NCBI RefSeq assembly: GCF_004664715.2
Contig: NC_051070.1
Span: forward strand, 45,890,456-45,954,455
DNA: 64,000 bases
Direction: 5' to 3'
Source of the DNA: Peromyscus leucopus
Lineage: Eukaryota > Chordata > Mammalia > Rodentia > Cricetidae
The translations under genes and the position numbers were made by a program. Shown in pieces: positions 48,421 through 59,480 of this stretch (position 1 is the stretch's first letter; each line of letters opens with the position of its first letter). The notes under the pieces are model-generated. The model made no database searches. It was not told the DNA's origin and worked only from the letters and a program-made list of their open reading frames with translations.

Positions 48421-51400
48421 TAGAGCCCTCACATGCCAAAGGCATGTGAAATTTAGAATAAGAACGGGTATCGACCAGGTTAGGGTCTCATGATAGTCAC
48501 AAGAAACAAAACTAAGTACACATGGTAGACCTTTAGAATTTCCAGGGGAAAGTGGGACCTCACTGACAGCAGTATCATTGGAGACAAAAGGCACGTGAAA
48601 CAACTTGCCATCGGGGCAAATAAGTGCGTTTCAGCCAGACTCAAGAGAGACTTTCAGTGGGCGGGAAGCCTTCTGGGGCTGCCCAGATGGGCAGTGGAGG
48701 GGAAGATGGGTGAGTGGTGGGGTGATGCATTCACAGATAAGCAAAGGCAGAGAGTCTGTGCTTCCTACAATTAGGAAACCTGCTCCCTAGTCCCTAGTGA
48801 TGGTGACTCCTGTCCCCCTCCCATCCACTCCCCACCCCACCCCTCCTGTTCCCATGGAAGGAAGACAAAGTAAACTCTCTGAAAGGCAGGCTCTGATTTC
48901 ATTTTTCTTTGAGAATTAATGATTTATCCAATCAGTTCATCAGGAGAAGGAACAGTGTGTCTATTTCTCCCCTAAACTCCTCAGATACACAGGCTCAGCC
49001 CACTGTTCTCTTGTGCCTGGCACAGGCTGCCTGGACACAGGCCTGGGGCTAAGCTGCTCTACGGATAGCCGAGGAGTCCTCTGCTTCAGAGGGGGCTTTG
49101 GTACACATGTGCCACATCCTCCAGTTCTGTCCTATTGGTAAAAAAGTCTCAACGTGTACACAAAGAGAATCTGTCTGACTCTTGATTTACTTAACTAGAT
49201 CTGAACTCATGGGAGAAGCTGTGTTGAATGATTATTGCTTAAAATCACTTTTGATTGAGATTATTATATTTAAAAAGAGATAAGGCACCCAAGAGCTCCA
49301 GTCAGTTCTTGTTTGAGAGATGAAGGGGTTGCAATGGCAAATCTCTCCAGCTGTGTTTGATTGTGCACATATACATACAGGAAAGGGGAAGGGCCGGGAG
49401 TCACACTCATCTCTGAGGCAAAGAGAACAGAGGACCCAGAAAGCACTCCACATACTAAGAGACTGCAAGCTGAACAAAAGCCTTCTCTGATGAGAAATGA
49501 AGATTGCCATATCAAAACAAAAACATACGCACTCACATACATACCATATACAATGATAAACAAGGGGCAATAGAAATGTAGTTCTTCCCAGGTCCACTAG
49601 CCCTTTGCTGCTTAGAGAAGTCCCCTCCCCTACTAGGCTACATGATTTTGTTCCTTGGCACCTAATATTCCCAGAGAAGAACACAATTGCCATGAAATGC
49701 TTAAAAGCACGTGCTAAAAACTAGGTTGGCCCCAAACGAAGCATAGATTTTTAACAAAGCTGAAAGCAGCATATTATTCGAACACCTCTTCTCCTGGAAG
49801 CACTAAGGCCTTTCCAAATCCAGCATCCCATATGCCCAGGGGTTTGGGTGAGGAGTCTCTGGCACAATGCAAGCAGCGGAGAGGAGTCAGGATACCCATG
49901 GCTCAAAGACTAATAGATTCACTGACTTCATCATTAAGCATCCTTGGGACCAAAGTGAAAGAAAACAAATTTGAGGGACTGCTGTGGTAAGCAGAAAGTT
50001 CATCCATTCTTGCCCTGAATTCTTCCACAGGAAATCTAGACTCACCCGCCTTTTGAGACACATGGGCCTCACTGGAGTTCTCAGGGGGGTGAAAGGGAGA
50101 TGTGATCTGTGCAGGGCATCCGTTGCTATGTGCTCCGTTGTGGCAACCGTGATGCACCATGATTCACAAGGGCATAGCTGACTCACTACTGCTTTCAGCA
50201 ATAATCCCGCTGGAACCTCTCTCTGCTGTCAGAGGGATAATTACCTAGAGATCCCTGAGGCCGGTCCTTGCAGTTTTCACATAAAAATCACCTCTTGCAT
50301 AAGACATGAAATTTAAAATCATTCCTTCATGGACACCATTGAGTCACTCTGTTACCTCTGGGACAGATATAAATTATGCATTCTTTGATTCTCTTTAAAT
50401 TTTTAGAGGCACACTGGGACAAGAGAAAGATCTCATTGGTACTAAAAATATAAAGCATTCCAGAAAGAAATAATAACTTGTGTGATATTAACTGCTTCTC
50501 TTGTTTCAGGAGCTCCTGCTTGGTCAAGACCATAACATAAAACACAGAAAACTAACAACAGGCTTGCATGCTAATGACGGCTGGTGACAAGGACTCACTG
50601 AATGTCACGGCTCAACGTCCTCCTGCTGTCCATTTTTCTTACAAGAGTGACTTCTTTCAGAGGACTGATATTCCCCTAAGAATTGCCACTCTTCCTGTTA
50701 TCCACAACCAGGAAGTCTCAACGATGTCTACATTAGAACTCACACCTCCTTACGCTTCCCCTTGCTCTTATCCCACACCTTAAATTCAAGAGAATTATGT
50801 GAACGAGGAGGCGGCATCTTATAAATCCTCTGGAGGTTGTCTGAATCTTACCCCTTGATTCCAATCCTCACTGTTACAAATGTATTCATATTTCAGAGCA
50901 GGGCGTCACTGTCAAAATTAGCATGAAGGAAATATAATGGCTGTCACTGCAAGAATAAAGAAATGTGTGCGTGCTCTGCTACTACGATGACCCAATTCAC
51001 ACCAGCATCTGTTTGGTGGTGGTGAACTACTCCAGATGTTTGCTGGCAGCACAGCACCACAGGGCTGTTACCCAGGCATGCACAGAGGGAGATGCATGTT
51101 TCTCTCTGTGTCCACATTCAACATGACTTTGGCTGTTCTTCCAGTCATTATGACAATAAGGAAGGAATCCCTGAATATTCAAATCCATTGCATAGGCGTA
51201 TTGTTTGTCTCGGATGCCTGGGAACTATAGGGCAAATAAAAGTAATAATAACAAAAGAACAACATCCAATAACTCTAGTCCTGACAAGGAAGTTAATTCA
51301 TCTGCCTGACCTTCACAGCTGCTGCCTTCAAGTTTGAGGAGTTCTCAGACTTGGGGTAAATGTGAGCTGAACTTTAGAATCCAGCTTCAAAGGGTTCCTG

Positions 51401-53124
51401 AGGCAAAACTCATTGTGCAATATTAATTTTTCAAGTTAAAAATTACAGACATTTGAAAAAGACTATCCTCCCAAACAGGAAGGAAAATCACTGTTCAAAT
51501 GCTAAAAAATGTGTGCCACAGTCACCGGAACACACACCAGTTCTGTATAAAATGCCTGGAAGCCCTTGACCTAATGAGGTTAGTGACAAGGATATGAATG
51601 GCCAGAACAGAAAATGAAACTTGCAAAGAGTTTCCTTCATGAACTACCATATTTCTGCTGTCATTTAACCAATTTCCATCCTCAAAATTACAACATGGAC
51701 CGCAGCTCTTCAAGGCTAATGCTCCATATGACAGACTAAGTGCTATTTAGGAAGTAATAATATGTGTGTCAAACTGGTGGGTGGGGGGAAACAAGAGACC
51801 ACGTGACGGACGCTTCAGGTAAGCAGAGGTCATGGAAGGTTATAAAAATGACACTCAGGAAAGTGAACTGCCAAACAGCTTTCCACATCCAATTAGTGAA
51901 AGTGCATCATTGTCAGCAGGGTCCACAGATGGAAGAATCTTTCCAGCCTGAGCCTTCACAACACATACTCAATTAACTGACCTCCAAGGTAGGACACATT
52001 CACTCCACTAAAATTAATGCCGCTGGTTCAAATCAATGCTTAGACGGTGGTCATGGGAATGACTTCATGTGTGCACATACAGCACTTTACTATACACTGA
52101 AATTATAAGAGAAGGAAGAACATTCAGAAACTGCCACAGCTGATTAAAGCATGCATTTTCATGTTGATCCCAGTCCAAGCATTGTGTTCTTCAACACCCA
52201 TCAAGCCTGGGGGACCTGCAAAGTGAAACCCTTGGTTTCTCACCAATATACTTATCACAGTGTGTCCTTGAGGATACTCACACAGATTGGATTCAGGGCA
52301 GAGATACTAGGTGAGCAGGATTGGGACACTGAGCCTGGCATTTGTAGTGACACACCAAAGGACATCCTGCCTGCACCTCTTACCATCCCAGAAACTGTGT
52401 GGCAGAGGGAAATATGACAGGGAGGAAATGGACCTGTGAGGGACGTGCATTTGGTTTCCTTCCCTTGCGGAAATTTCTTCACAGTGGGGCATAAGCAAGA
52501 CTAGACTAAGAGCAGAGTACCAGAGGGTAAGAGGTAGAAGGACTCAGCCAGTTTGGTGAGAGGTGGGAGGTGGGGTGAGAACAGCCAGGGATACAACAAT
52601 GGATCCCGGGGAGCTGAGAGGAGGAAGAGACCTGTTGTACTGTGGGAGCCATTTGTTCAAAACTGCTTGCTGGACTAATGTTCACACAGACTAAACTTTA
52701 AAGCAGCCATAATTTGGAAGCATACTGAGCTTCAAGAAGAAACACACACGTTAAGAATGGAGTGTATCACCTTTATTTTAACATTTAACGTCACTGCGAT
52801 GGACCACCATGAAGATGCCCTGAAGGAGGAGATTAAGGCTTGCACTAGATCTCTAAGGAATGAACAGGGAGTCTGGTCTCATGTCTTGCCTTTCATGTCT
52901 GAGCTGTCCTTGGGAAAGGAAGCAGGCATCAGTTGCTTCACCCATGAGAGTTGAGAGGGAAGTTGGCCAGAAGAGCATGGTTTTCAGAAAACCAAATATG
53001 GAAACGTGAGAACACTACACTGTTACTGTCTGTGACCTTCCTGCCAGACTGTGGGAGCAGGAGATTTTGAGTACGCATGGAAGTGTTATAAGGTAACTCT
53101 GAAGATTTCTTTAGCATCATTCCA
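48421..53124. other. 4.7 kb with no recognised repeat or gene
   Basis: The longest stretch in the window in which I see no transposon. All frames are short; the longest is 153 residues at 49232-49693 minus, with no recognised domain. An exon or regulatory element could lie here, but nothing in the sequence alone proves one. Confidence 0.5.
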
Positions 53125-53125
53125 G

Positions 53126-53170
53126 TGCGCGCGCACGCACACACGCGCACACACACACACACACACACCC
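53126..53170. repeat. (GC)/(CA) alternating purine-pyrimidine tract
   Basis: 'gtgcgcgcgcacgcacacac' followed by 'gcgcacacac' and a CA run: about 44 bp of nearly unbroken alternation. Confidence 0.95.
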
Positions 53171-53920
53171 GCCACCTGAAATCTGTTTTATTAATGGTTC
53201 CTAAGATGTGGCTCTGCCTCCTGTGGCCTCTGTTTGAGAGGAGCACTCTTCTGGAGAGCATCACATTGCAAACCATTCTTATGTGTGGTTATTAAGAATA
53301 TATTGTGTGTCCCCGTGGCTCAGAGCAGCAGGATAAGGATTGCCACCAGATGAATGACACACAGATTCCTCTGTAATTTAGAAAATGCCCAGATGTGGTT
53401 TTCCGCACTCAACAGAATCTCTGCTTTGGTCAGATGAAATTGTACTCCTGCTCCTCTCTGTAAGGTCATTCCACAAGGGCAGCCAAGGCCATGGCGTGAG
53501 TGATGAGGGAGGGAAGGGTACCCACTTTACTGTGCTGAAGAGGCAAGTGCCTTGGCAGGAGAAGGGTCCTGAAGATGGCTGCTAGAGATGTATTATATTT
53601 TTAAGTAATACTTTTAAATCAATAAAAATAAACAACAACAACACCCTAAGGAATAATCAGAGTTCACATTCTTTTCAAATAAACTGAGTTGGTCTAATGG
53701 ATATATTGTGACAGAAAATAACACAACAAAAATGTTGTCTCCATCAAAACACAATACTCAGGAAGGTTAAGAATAAAGAAAATGGGAATTTATAAACAGC
53801 AGGATTAACAGTGTAAGAGATTCAACTCCAGCCTTCTCTCTTTCCTGCTGAGATGGGTACAGCATTAACTGGGACTTCAGTGACAGGGCAGTGAAGACCA
53901 CTGAAGGCAGAAAGGCAGTT
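53171..53920. other. single-copy DNA, nothing recognised
   Basis: Contains a short CAACAA patch at about 53630. No repeat family or exon recognised. Confidence 0.5.
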
Positions 53921-54435
53921 TGGTGGCTTAAACGAGAATGACCTCTTTGGGGTCAAATGACACTTTCACAGGGGTCACCTAAGACCATTGGAAAACACAT
54001 TGTTTATGTTATGATTCAGAACAGTAGTGAACTGACAGTAATGAAGTAGCAATGAAAATAATTTTATGGTTCTGGTCACCACAATATCAGGAACTGTATT
54101 AGAGGGTCACAGCATTAGGAAGGTTGAGAACCACTACCATAGGCTCATGGTTGAATGCTGATGGGACTGTCTGGGAAGGGTTAGGACATTTGGCCTTGTT
54201 GGGGGATTTGTGTCACTGGGGGACAGGCTTTGGGGTGTCAAAAGACTGCTGCCATTCTTAGTGTGCCTCTGCCTCCTATTAGAGATCAAGATGTGGGCTC
54301 TCTGCCGTTCCTGCTCCCATGCCTTACTTCACTGTCCGGGTTTACAGTTCTCTGAAACCATAAGCCCAACTAGACATTTCCCTTTATATGTTGCCTTGGT
54401 TGTGGTGTTCATCACAGTAATAGAAAAGTAAGACA
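53921..54435 (+). mobile_element. MaLR (MT-type) LTR split by a DNA transposon
   Basis: Begins 'tggtggcttaaacgagaatg'. After the URR1 insertion it resumes 'ccataggctcatggttgaat', 'ttggccttgttgggggattt', 'gtgtcactgggggacaggct' and ends 'aatagaaaagtaagaca'. The two halves join naturally once the insertion is removed. Sense orientation, solo LTR. Confidence 0.82.
53945..54136 (-). mobile_element. URR1-like hAT-Charlie element
   Basis: 'ttcacaggggtcacctaaga', 'atgaagtagcaatgaaaata' and 'gcattaggaaggttgagaac' are the reverse of the rodent-specific URR1 non-autonomous DNA transposon. The right terminus 'ggttgagaaccact' is the hAT-type inverted repeat. The other terminus is truncated. Confidence 0.82.
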
Positions 54436-54437
54436 GA

Positions 54438-54627
54438 CGGGCAGGCGGTGGTGGCGCACACCTTTAATCACAGCACTCGGGAGGCAGAGGCAGGCGGATC
54501 TCTGTGAGTTCGAGGCCAGCCTGGTCTCCAAAGCGAGTTCCAGGAAAGGCGCAAAGCTATACAGAGAAACCCTGTCTCAAAAAACCAAAAAAAAAAAAAA
54601 AAAAAGAAAAAAAGAAAAGAAAAGAAA
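54438..54627 (+). repeat. young cricetid-type B1 with 16-bp target duplication
   Basis: Near-full-length sense B1: 'gcaggcggtggtggcgcaca', 'cggatctctgtgagttcgag', then 'ggaaaggcgcaaagctatac' (cricetid variant), with a tail of A and AAAAG units. 'agaaaagtaagacaga' at 54422-54437 repeats perfectly at 54628-54643. Confidence 0.97.
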
Positions 54628-54929
54628 AGAAAAGTAAGACAGAGGCAGGGGGTGTATAACCTCACCCTCTTAAGACCCTATTTTCTTGTAACTCGGCTTT
54701 CTGATTTCTCTAGGGGACCTCCCATACCTCACCATGATCGTAGATTCTCTGGCGTAAGGTCTTGTGGAATTCTGTACTTTTAGTTGACACACACCATACC
54801 TGAAATCACTGTTTCGGTGCCCAGGGAGCTCCCAAGAACTATAAGGAGCAATGGGGAAGACATGAGTCAGATGCAGCATGTGTGGTTCCAGCTAGTTGTC
54901 TACCTGGTAGGATCGAGACCTGGCTCTGC

Positions 54930-55230
54930 CCGTGGTTCTGTGGGAATTTCCAGACTAAATAAATTGAGGTGGGAAACCTCATCATAAATATAGGCAGTAC
55001 CAATCTGGGGGTGGGTTGGTCTTGAACTGTAGAAAAAGGGGGTTGTACAGTGAGCTGTGCATTGGCAGCCATCGTGGTCTGCTTCCTGACTGGGGGTGGC
55101 ACGTGACTTGCTGCCTCAGTGTCTTGCTGATACAATTTCCCATCATGCTGGATTGTACCCTGAAACTGCACACCTAAACAAGCCACGTTGGGTAACTTGT
55201 CACAGCATTGAGAAAAGTGACTAATACATG
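54930..55230 (+). mobile_element. solo MaLR-type LTR
   Basis: 'gtggtctgcttcctgactgg', 'gtgacttgctgcctcagtgt', 'tcatgctggattgtaccctg' and 'gaaaagtgactaataca' give the MTE/ORR1-type LTR 3' half in sense orientation. The 5' half ('ctgtgggaatttccagacta') is more diverged. Confidence 0.68.
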
Positions 55231-55429
55231 TGCCCAGCTCAAACTGAGATGTTCTTTCAGGTAAAATTCACCTGGAATTTGGCAGAATTTGGCAGAATTC
55301 GTATGCATTGCTCCACGAGAGATACAGCCTGTTGGCACTTTGAATTAGCACTGGGACCAACATGAGCCTTCTGCTATTCAGTGTCATTAAATAAAAAAAA
55401 AAAATTTTTAATTTTAAAAAAGCATGTTT

Positions 55430-55640
55430 GGCTAGAGAGATGGCTCAGAGATTAAGAGCACTGAGTGATCTTCCAGAGGTCCTGAGTTCAATTCCCAGGA
55501 CCCACATGGCAGCTCACAACTGTCTGCAATGCCAGTTTCAGGAGTCCTGACACCCATGGCAAAAACAAAACAAAAAAACCACCAACACACATTAACATAA
55601 ATAAATTTTAAAAAAGAAAACTTTAAAAAAATAAAAATAA
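55430..55640 (+). repeat. B2 SINE (first of a pair)
   Basis: Sense head 'ggctagagagatggctcaga', 'gagttcaattcccaggaccc', 'ggcagctcacaactgtctgc' and a short A-rich tail with AAATAAAT units. It begins directly after 'aaaaaagcatgttt'. Confidence 0.92.
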
Positions 55641-55654
55641 ATAAGTAAGTTTAA

Positions 55655-55830
55655 AAAAAGCATTTACTAAATGTCAGCAGTTAAAGCATAACTGCTTTAA
55701 AGTCTGAGTTCAATTCAGCAACCATGTTGCTACAACCATTGTAATAGATCTGTGCCCTCTTCTGCCTGAATACATGCTGTATACATAATAAATAAATAAA
55801 TAAATCTTAAAAAAAAAAAAAAAGAATCAA
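55655..55830 (+). repeat. B2 SINE (second of a pair, diverged head)
   Basis: 'tgagttcaattcagcaacca', 'atctgtgccctcttctgcct', 'gctgtatacataataaataa' and a poly(A) tail. The head is eroded compared with the first copy. Same orientation. Confidence 0.85.
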
Positions 55831-57094
55831 CTTGCACAAATCAATAGCTTTAAAAAAACAAAAAAAAAAAGCATGTTTAAGCTGATTTCAGTCACCAGTT
55901 TGCAGAAACTTTAATAGCAACATTAAATGAATACGTTTGGCTACTAGAAAATTTAAATATCATATGTGAAACACATAATATTTCTACTGCCCAACACTGA
56001 GTCAGATTATAGTCTTCGTGGCAGCAAAAATGTAGCTACATTGCTCACTTACTGTGCCCTGCCCCCGAGCCCCACTCCAGCACATGGCCTGGCGTGTGGT
56101 CAGTCCAAAATCGTCTGGATGAATAAAGCAACTGAAATCAAGACAGCTCTCTTTGGAATTTTTAATCCATTTATTATTCCAGTAAAAAGTTGTTAAGCAC
56201 TTACTACTGGCAAGGTATTTTGCAAACCACCAAGGATATAAATGTAACAAGCAGCCTTTGCCAGAGTCTGGGGAGGAAGCAGGGAGCAGGAGCAGTTGCC
56301 AAGCAAGGACAAGTTTCCTTCTGGGGATGTGAGAGTATTTGGGACTAACACAGAGGTGGTGATCGCACAGCATTGTCAAGAACTGGAAGTCACTGAATCA
56401 CTCACTTTCCATCAGTCACCTCTATGTGACATGACCTTCAACCCAATAAAAAAAAACAATAATAAAACAAAGAAGGAGATGCCACGGTCCCTCCTCCCGA
56501 GCCTCAAAGAGCTCAGCACAGAGAGAGATGGATTGAAGTATGACGATGTCATGACACATGAGGAAACCACAGAACCATATCTGGGCCACAGGGCTCATGA
56601 AACAGGCCAGGAGCCAGATGGAGAATGTGCACAGGTGAAGAAATGAGCGTCCAGAACAACTCCAAAGGATGAAATGGCAGCAAAACGGCTTTGAAGGGTT
56701 TTGCCAATCTGTCAAAAGATAAGTAAAGTTTTGTTTTTTGCTTTGATCACACAACTCATGCACGGAATAGTCTAGACCCCAAACTCATTTATATTATCAC
56801 TGGCTGACTTCATTCTCTATGAATTGACAACCGCCTATTCCCTTGTCCATACCCTAATTAATTGTTCTTACAAAACAAAACCTGGATCCTTAAAGTCACA
56901 GCACTGCAGTTCTCTGTCCACGGTCACAGAACTCACGGAACAAAGACCATTTAAATTATGAAAGGAAAGGGGGGATGGGAAGCAGAGATGTGGTCAGTTT
57001 GATAGTCAGTACAATCTCAACCAAGAGATGACTCCAACTTAACACATATTCAATAGGCAACTGAGGAAAAACATTTGTGTTCCTAAATGATGCT
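55831..57094. other. mostly single-copy DNA
   Basis: Includes a possible ancient repeat at 56170-56350. Frames at 56296-56646 (plus) and 56002-56379 (minus) have no motif. A-rich patch at about 56450. Confidence 0.45.
56170..56350 (+). repeat. possible ancient mammal-wide repeat (start segment)
   Basis: 'tttattattccagtaaaaag', 'taagcacttactactggcaa' and 'ccaaggatataaatgtaaca' resemble the 5' part of the consensus suspected at 33.0, 38.1 and 48.1 kb. Weak. Confidence 0.3.
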
Positions 57095-57168
57095 GTACTA
57101 GGGCCTGATCTCGAGCCTTGCACACACCACGCATGTGCTCTGCCATTAAGCCGCTACGTCACCAGCAA
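57095..57168 (-). repeat. ID-type SINE fragment
   Basis: 'ctcgagccttgcacacacca', 'cgcatgtgctctgccattaa' and 'gccgctacgtcaccagc' follow the reverse ID body with CpG-type changes. Confidence 0.55.
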
Positions 57169-57371
57169 TCCAATTCTTCATCATAATGAATGGAACACCA
57201 AATAGTGACCACGTGGTCACAGTGATCACAGTGGTCAAATGTCACCTTATTAGAAAGGCACCCTGTTGAAAGTACCACCCAAAAGGTATAATCCAGTTAG
57301 TTACCTTGTTTTCCTGTTTTCTGGTTTCTACCCACATGTGCCTTCTTCCTGATCTGTGTACTTCTTCTGTT

Positions 57372-57376
<5 letters not shown>

Positions 57377-57431
<55 letters not shown>
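57377..57431. repeat. (CT)n microsatellite
   Basis: About 27 perfect CT units ending 'ctctcggcagg'. It creates mirror-image Leu-Ser and Arg-Glu frames on the two strands. Confidence 0.97.
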
Positions 57432-57433
<2 letters not shown>

Positions 57434-58111
57434 CAGGAGTGCATCGAGCACGTCCTGGCCACAGCTTTATCTGCAATATCTCCAGGTTCCATGCTTTAGT
57501 GGGCACCTTGGTTAAGTCAATGATGCACAAGAAACTCAAGCATCATATCTGGCTTCATTTTGGCTCTCATTTCCTCCTCCTTCTTACATTGGTTCCAGAA
57601 GTTTTTCTGGATTCCACGGGGTTAAGTAAGCACACTAGACCAGGGACTGTGAGAGGAAATAGGAATTCTCGTTCCATTGTTTTATTTCTAGTCTAGTTAA
57701 AGTTATAAAAGAGGAATACTGGCTTAACAGATTTTAAGAATTTCTATCTTTAAGAGAAACAACTGGTGTTAGGAGTAACCTATCTGTACCCAGAGATGCT
57801 TGATGGAGACAATTTTATACTTTGCTGGAGATATTGCAAAGATTCATGCATCAGAAAGCCACTCTATTTTCTGGCTTTTAATATCCCCCATCCAACTTGT
57901 CCAGCCTTAACTCCATGACCACGCTAATACTTTCCACTGATGCTAGAATACGCACACCAGCATTCTCAGATGTAAACCAAGAGGCAGCCTCCAGTCGCCA
58001 GCAAATGCATTTGCACTCCTTTCCTAACAGAACCAATGTCTTCCTGCTGGCCTTCACCACAGGGACTACATCTCTGTCTCCCGAAGATAACAGAAGGAAT
58101 CAGTGGTAGAT
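57432..58111. other. single-copy DNA between CT array and pseudogene
   Basis: No repeat, promoter or exon recognised. It includes the left target duplication boundary of the HMGB1 retrocopy. Confidence 0.5.
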
Positions 58112-58120
58112 GAAATGAGA

Positions 58121-58867
58121 ACTGGACAAACACTGAGCTCCATAGAGAGTGTGCTGGGGCAAGCACAGGCACTAGTTGACTCTGTGCCTCAGAGGAAAAC
58201 CAACCAGATCCAGTCAAAGGAGACCAGATCCTAAGAAGCTGAGAGCAAAAATGTCATCATATGAGTTCCTTGTGCAAACGCGCCGGGAAGAGCTCAAGAA
58301 GCACAGGATGCTTTTTTCAGGGGACACGGGAAAGGCTGACAAGCTTGTTATGGAAGAGAAATGAAAGCCCACATCCCCCAAAAGGGGAGAGAAAGAAGTG
58401 CAAAGACCTCACCGCACCCAAGAGGCCTCGTCAGCCTGCGTCTTGTCATGTTCTGAGTCTCAACCCTAAATCAAAGGAAACCACCCTGGCTTATCCACCG
58501 GTGATGCTGCAGGGAAGCTGGAAGAGACCTGGGACATCACTGCTGTGGAAGACAAGCAGCCCTGTGAGGAGAAGGCTGCCGAGCTGAAGGAAAACCAGTG
58601 AGAGACTATTGCAGCCCAGAGAACTAAAGCGAAACCTCATGCAGTGAGAAAGCCTGATCAGGGCTGAAAGAGCAAGAAAGAGAAGGAGGGGGATGATGAA
58701 CAGGACGAGGAAGATGATGAATAAGTTGGTTCTAGTACAGTTCTTTCTTCTTGTCTATGAAGCATTTAGCCCTGTACAAAACTCACTCCTGCTAAGAAAA
58801 AAAGAAAATGAAATGTAAGGTTGTGAAAGACTTGTCTTTAAATTGTACAGTGTCTTGATAGGTAGAT

Positions 58868-58922
<55 letters not shown>

Positions 58923-58935
58923 GATAGATAGAAGG

Positions 58936-59027
<92 letters not shown>

Positions 59028-59050
59028 GATAGATAGGTAGGTAGATAGAT

Positions 59051-59118
<68 letters not shown>

Positions 59119-59465
59119 CAGATGTAGCTATAGATAAAACTGTTGAATGTGGCTTTAGCTAGCCCTGTCCTGGTGGTATTTCCAAGAGTCACTGACCTAG
59201 CCTGGTACAGTCTGGGGGCTGTAAATCGGCACGGAAATTTAAAGCAAGTCCTTTTTGGTACACAGCATACAATTTGGTTATACATGGGGACAGCAGTGTT
59301 TTGTTTTGTTTTGTTCCACCTGCAGTTGTTTCCGATGAAGTGTATATGGAAATAATTGTTCTGTTACTGGAATATTGCTCTGGAATTGTAGGGGAAATGC
59401 AGCTGTTTTGTTGACATTCTGAACGCTTCTAATTAAACACATTTTTTTTTTATTAAAAAAAAAAG
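58121..59465 (+). pseudogene. processed HMGB1 pseudogene
   Basis: A reverse-transcribed copy of the mRNA for HMGB1, a nuclear DNA-bending protein. The 5' UTR match ('cagaggaaaaccaacc') leads to a lost start codon (atc at 58208). HMG box A follows from 58251 (MSSYEFLVQTRREELKKH), then a large internal deletion and an in-frame stop at 58362. The linker 'PPKGE' and 'APKRP' of box B appear in another frame; box B is frameshifted and eroded. The acidic tail survives only as about a dozen residues (58691-58721) before taa at 58722; the normal tail is about 30. The HMGB1 3' UTR follows ('atgaagcatttagccctgta'), is interrupted by the TAGA array, resumes at about 59140 ('agccctgtcctggtggtatt') and ends in poly(A) at 59452-59464. 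'gaaatgagaactgga' (58112-58126) and 'gaagtgagaactaga' (59466-59480) are the probable target duplications. There are no introns. It is not expected to be functional. Confidence 0.9.
58857..59130. repeat. interrupted (TAGA)n tetranucleotide array
   Basis: About 270 bp of GATA/TAGA units divided into blocks by recurrent variants 'tagatgatag', 'gaaggtag', 'atagtagata' and 'ggtaggtag'. It lies inside the 3' UTR part of the HMGB1 pseudogene, where the parent has T-rich 'cagtgtc' text, so it arose after integration. Minus-strand 'YLSIYLSI' frames are artefacts. Confidence 0.97.
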
Positions 59466-59480
59466 GAAGTGAGAACTAGA

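Noticed and set aside
49232..49693. 153-residue minus-strand frame in the repeat-poor interval
   Set aside because: No signal peptide, membrane pattern or family resemblance strong enough to support a gene; a second frame overlaps it.
58261..58587. 108-residue frame that could be read as an HMG-like protein
   Set aside because: It is part of the frameshifted, stop-containing HMGB1 retrocopy, so it is annotated as pseudogene instead.
58755..59285. 176-residue minus-strand frame rich in Tyr-Leu-Ser-Ile
   Set aside because: It is the translation of the TAGA microsatellite within the pseudogene 3' UTR, not a protein.
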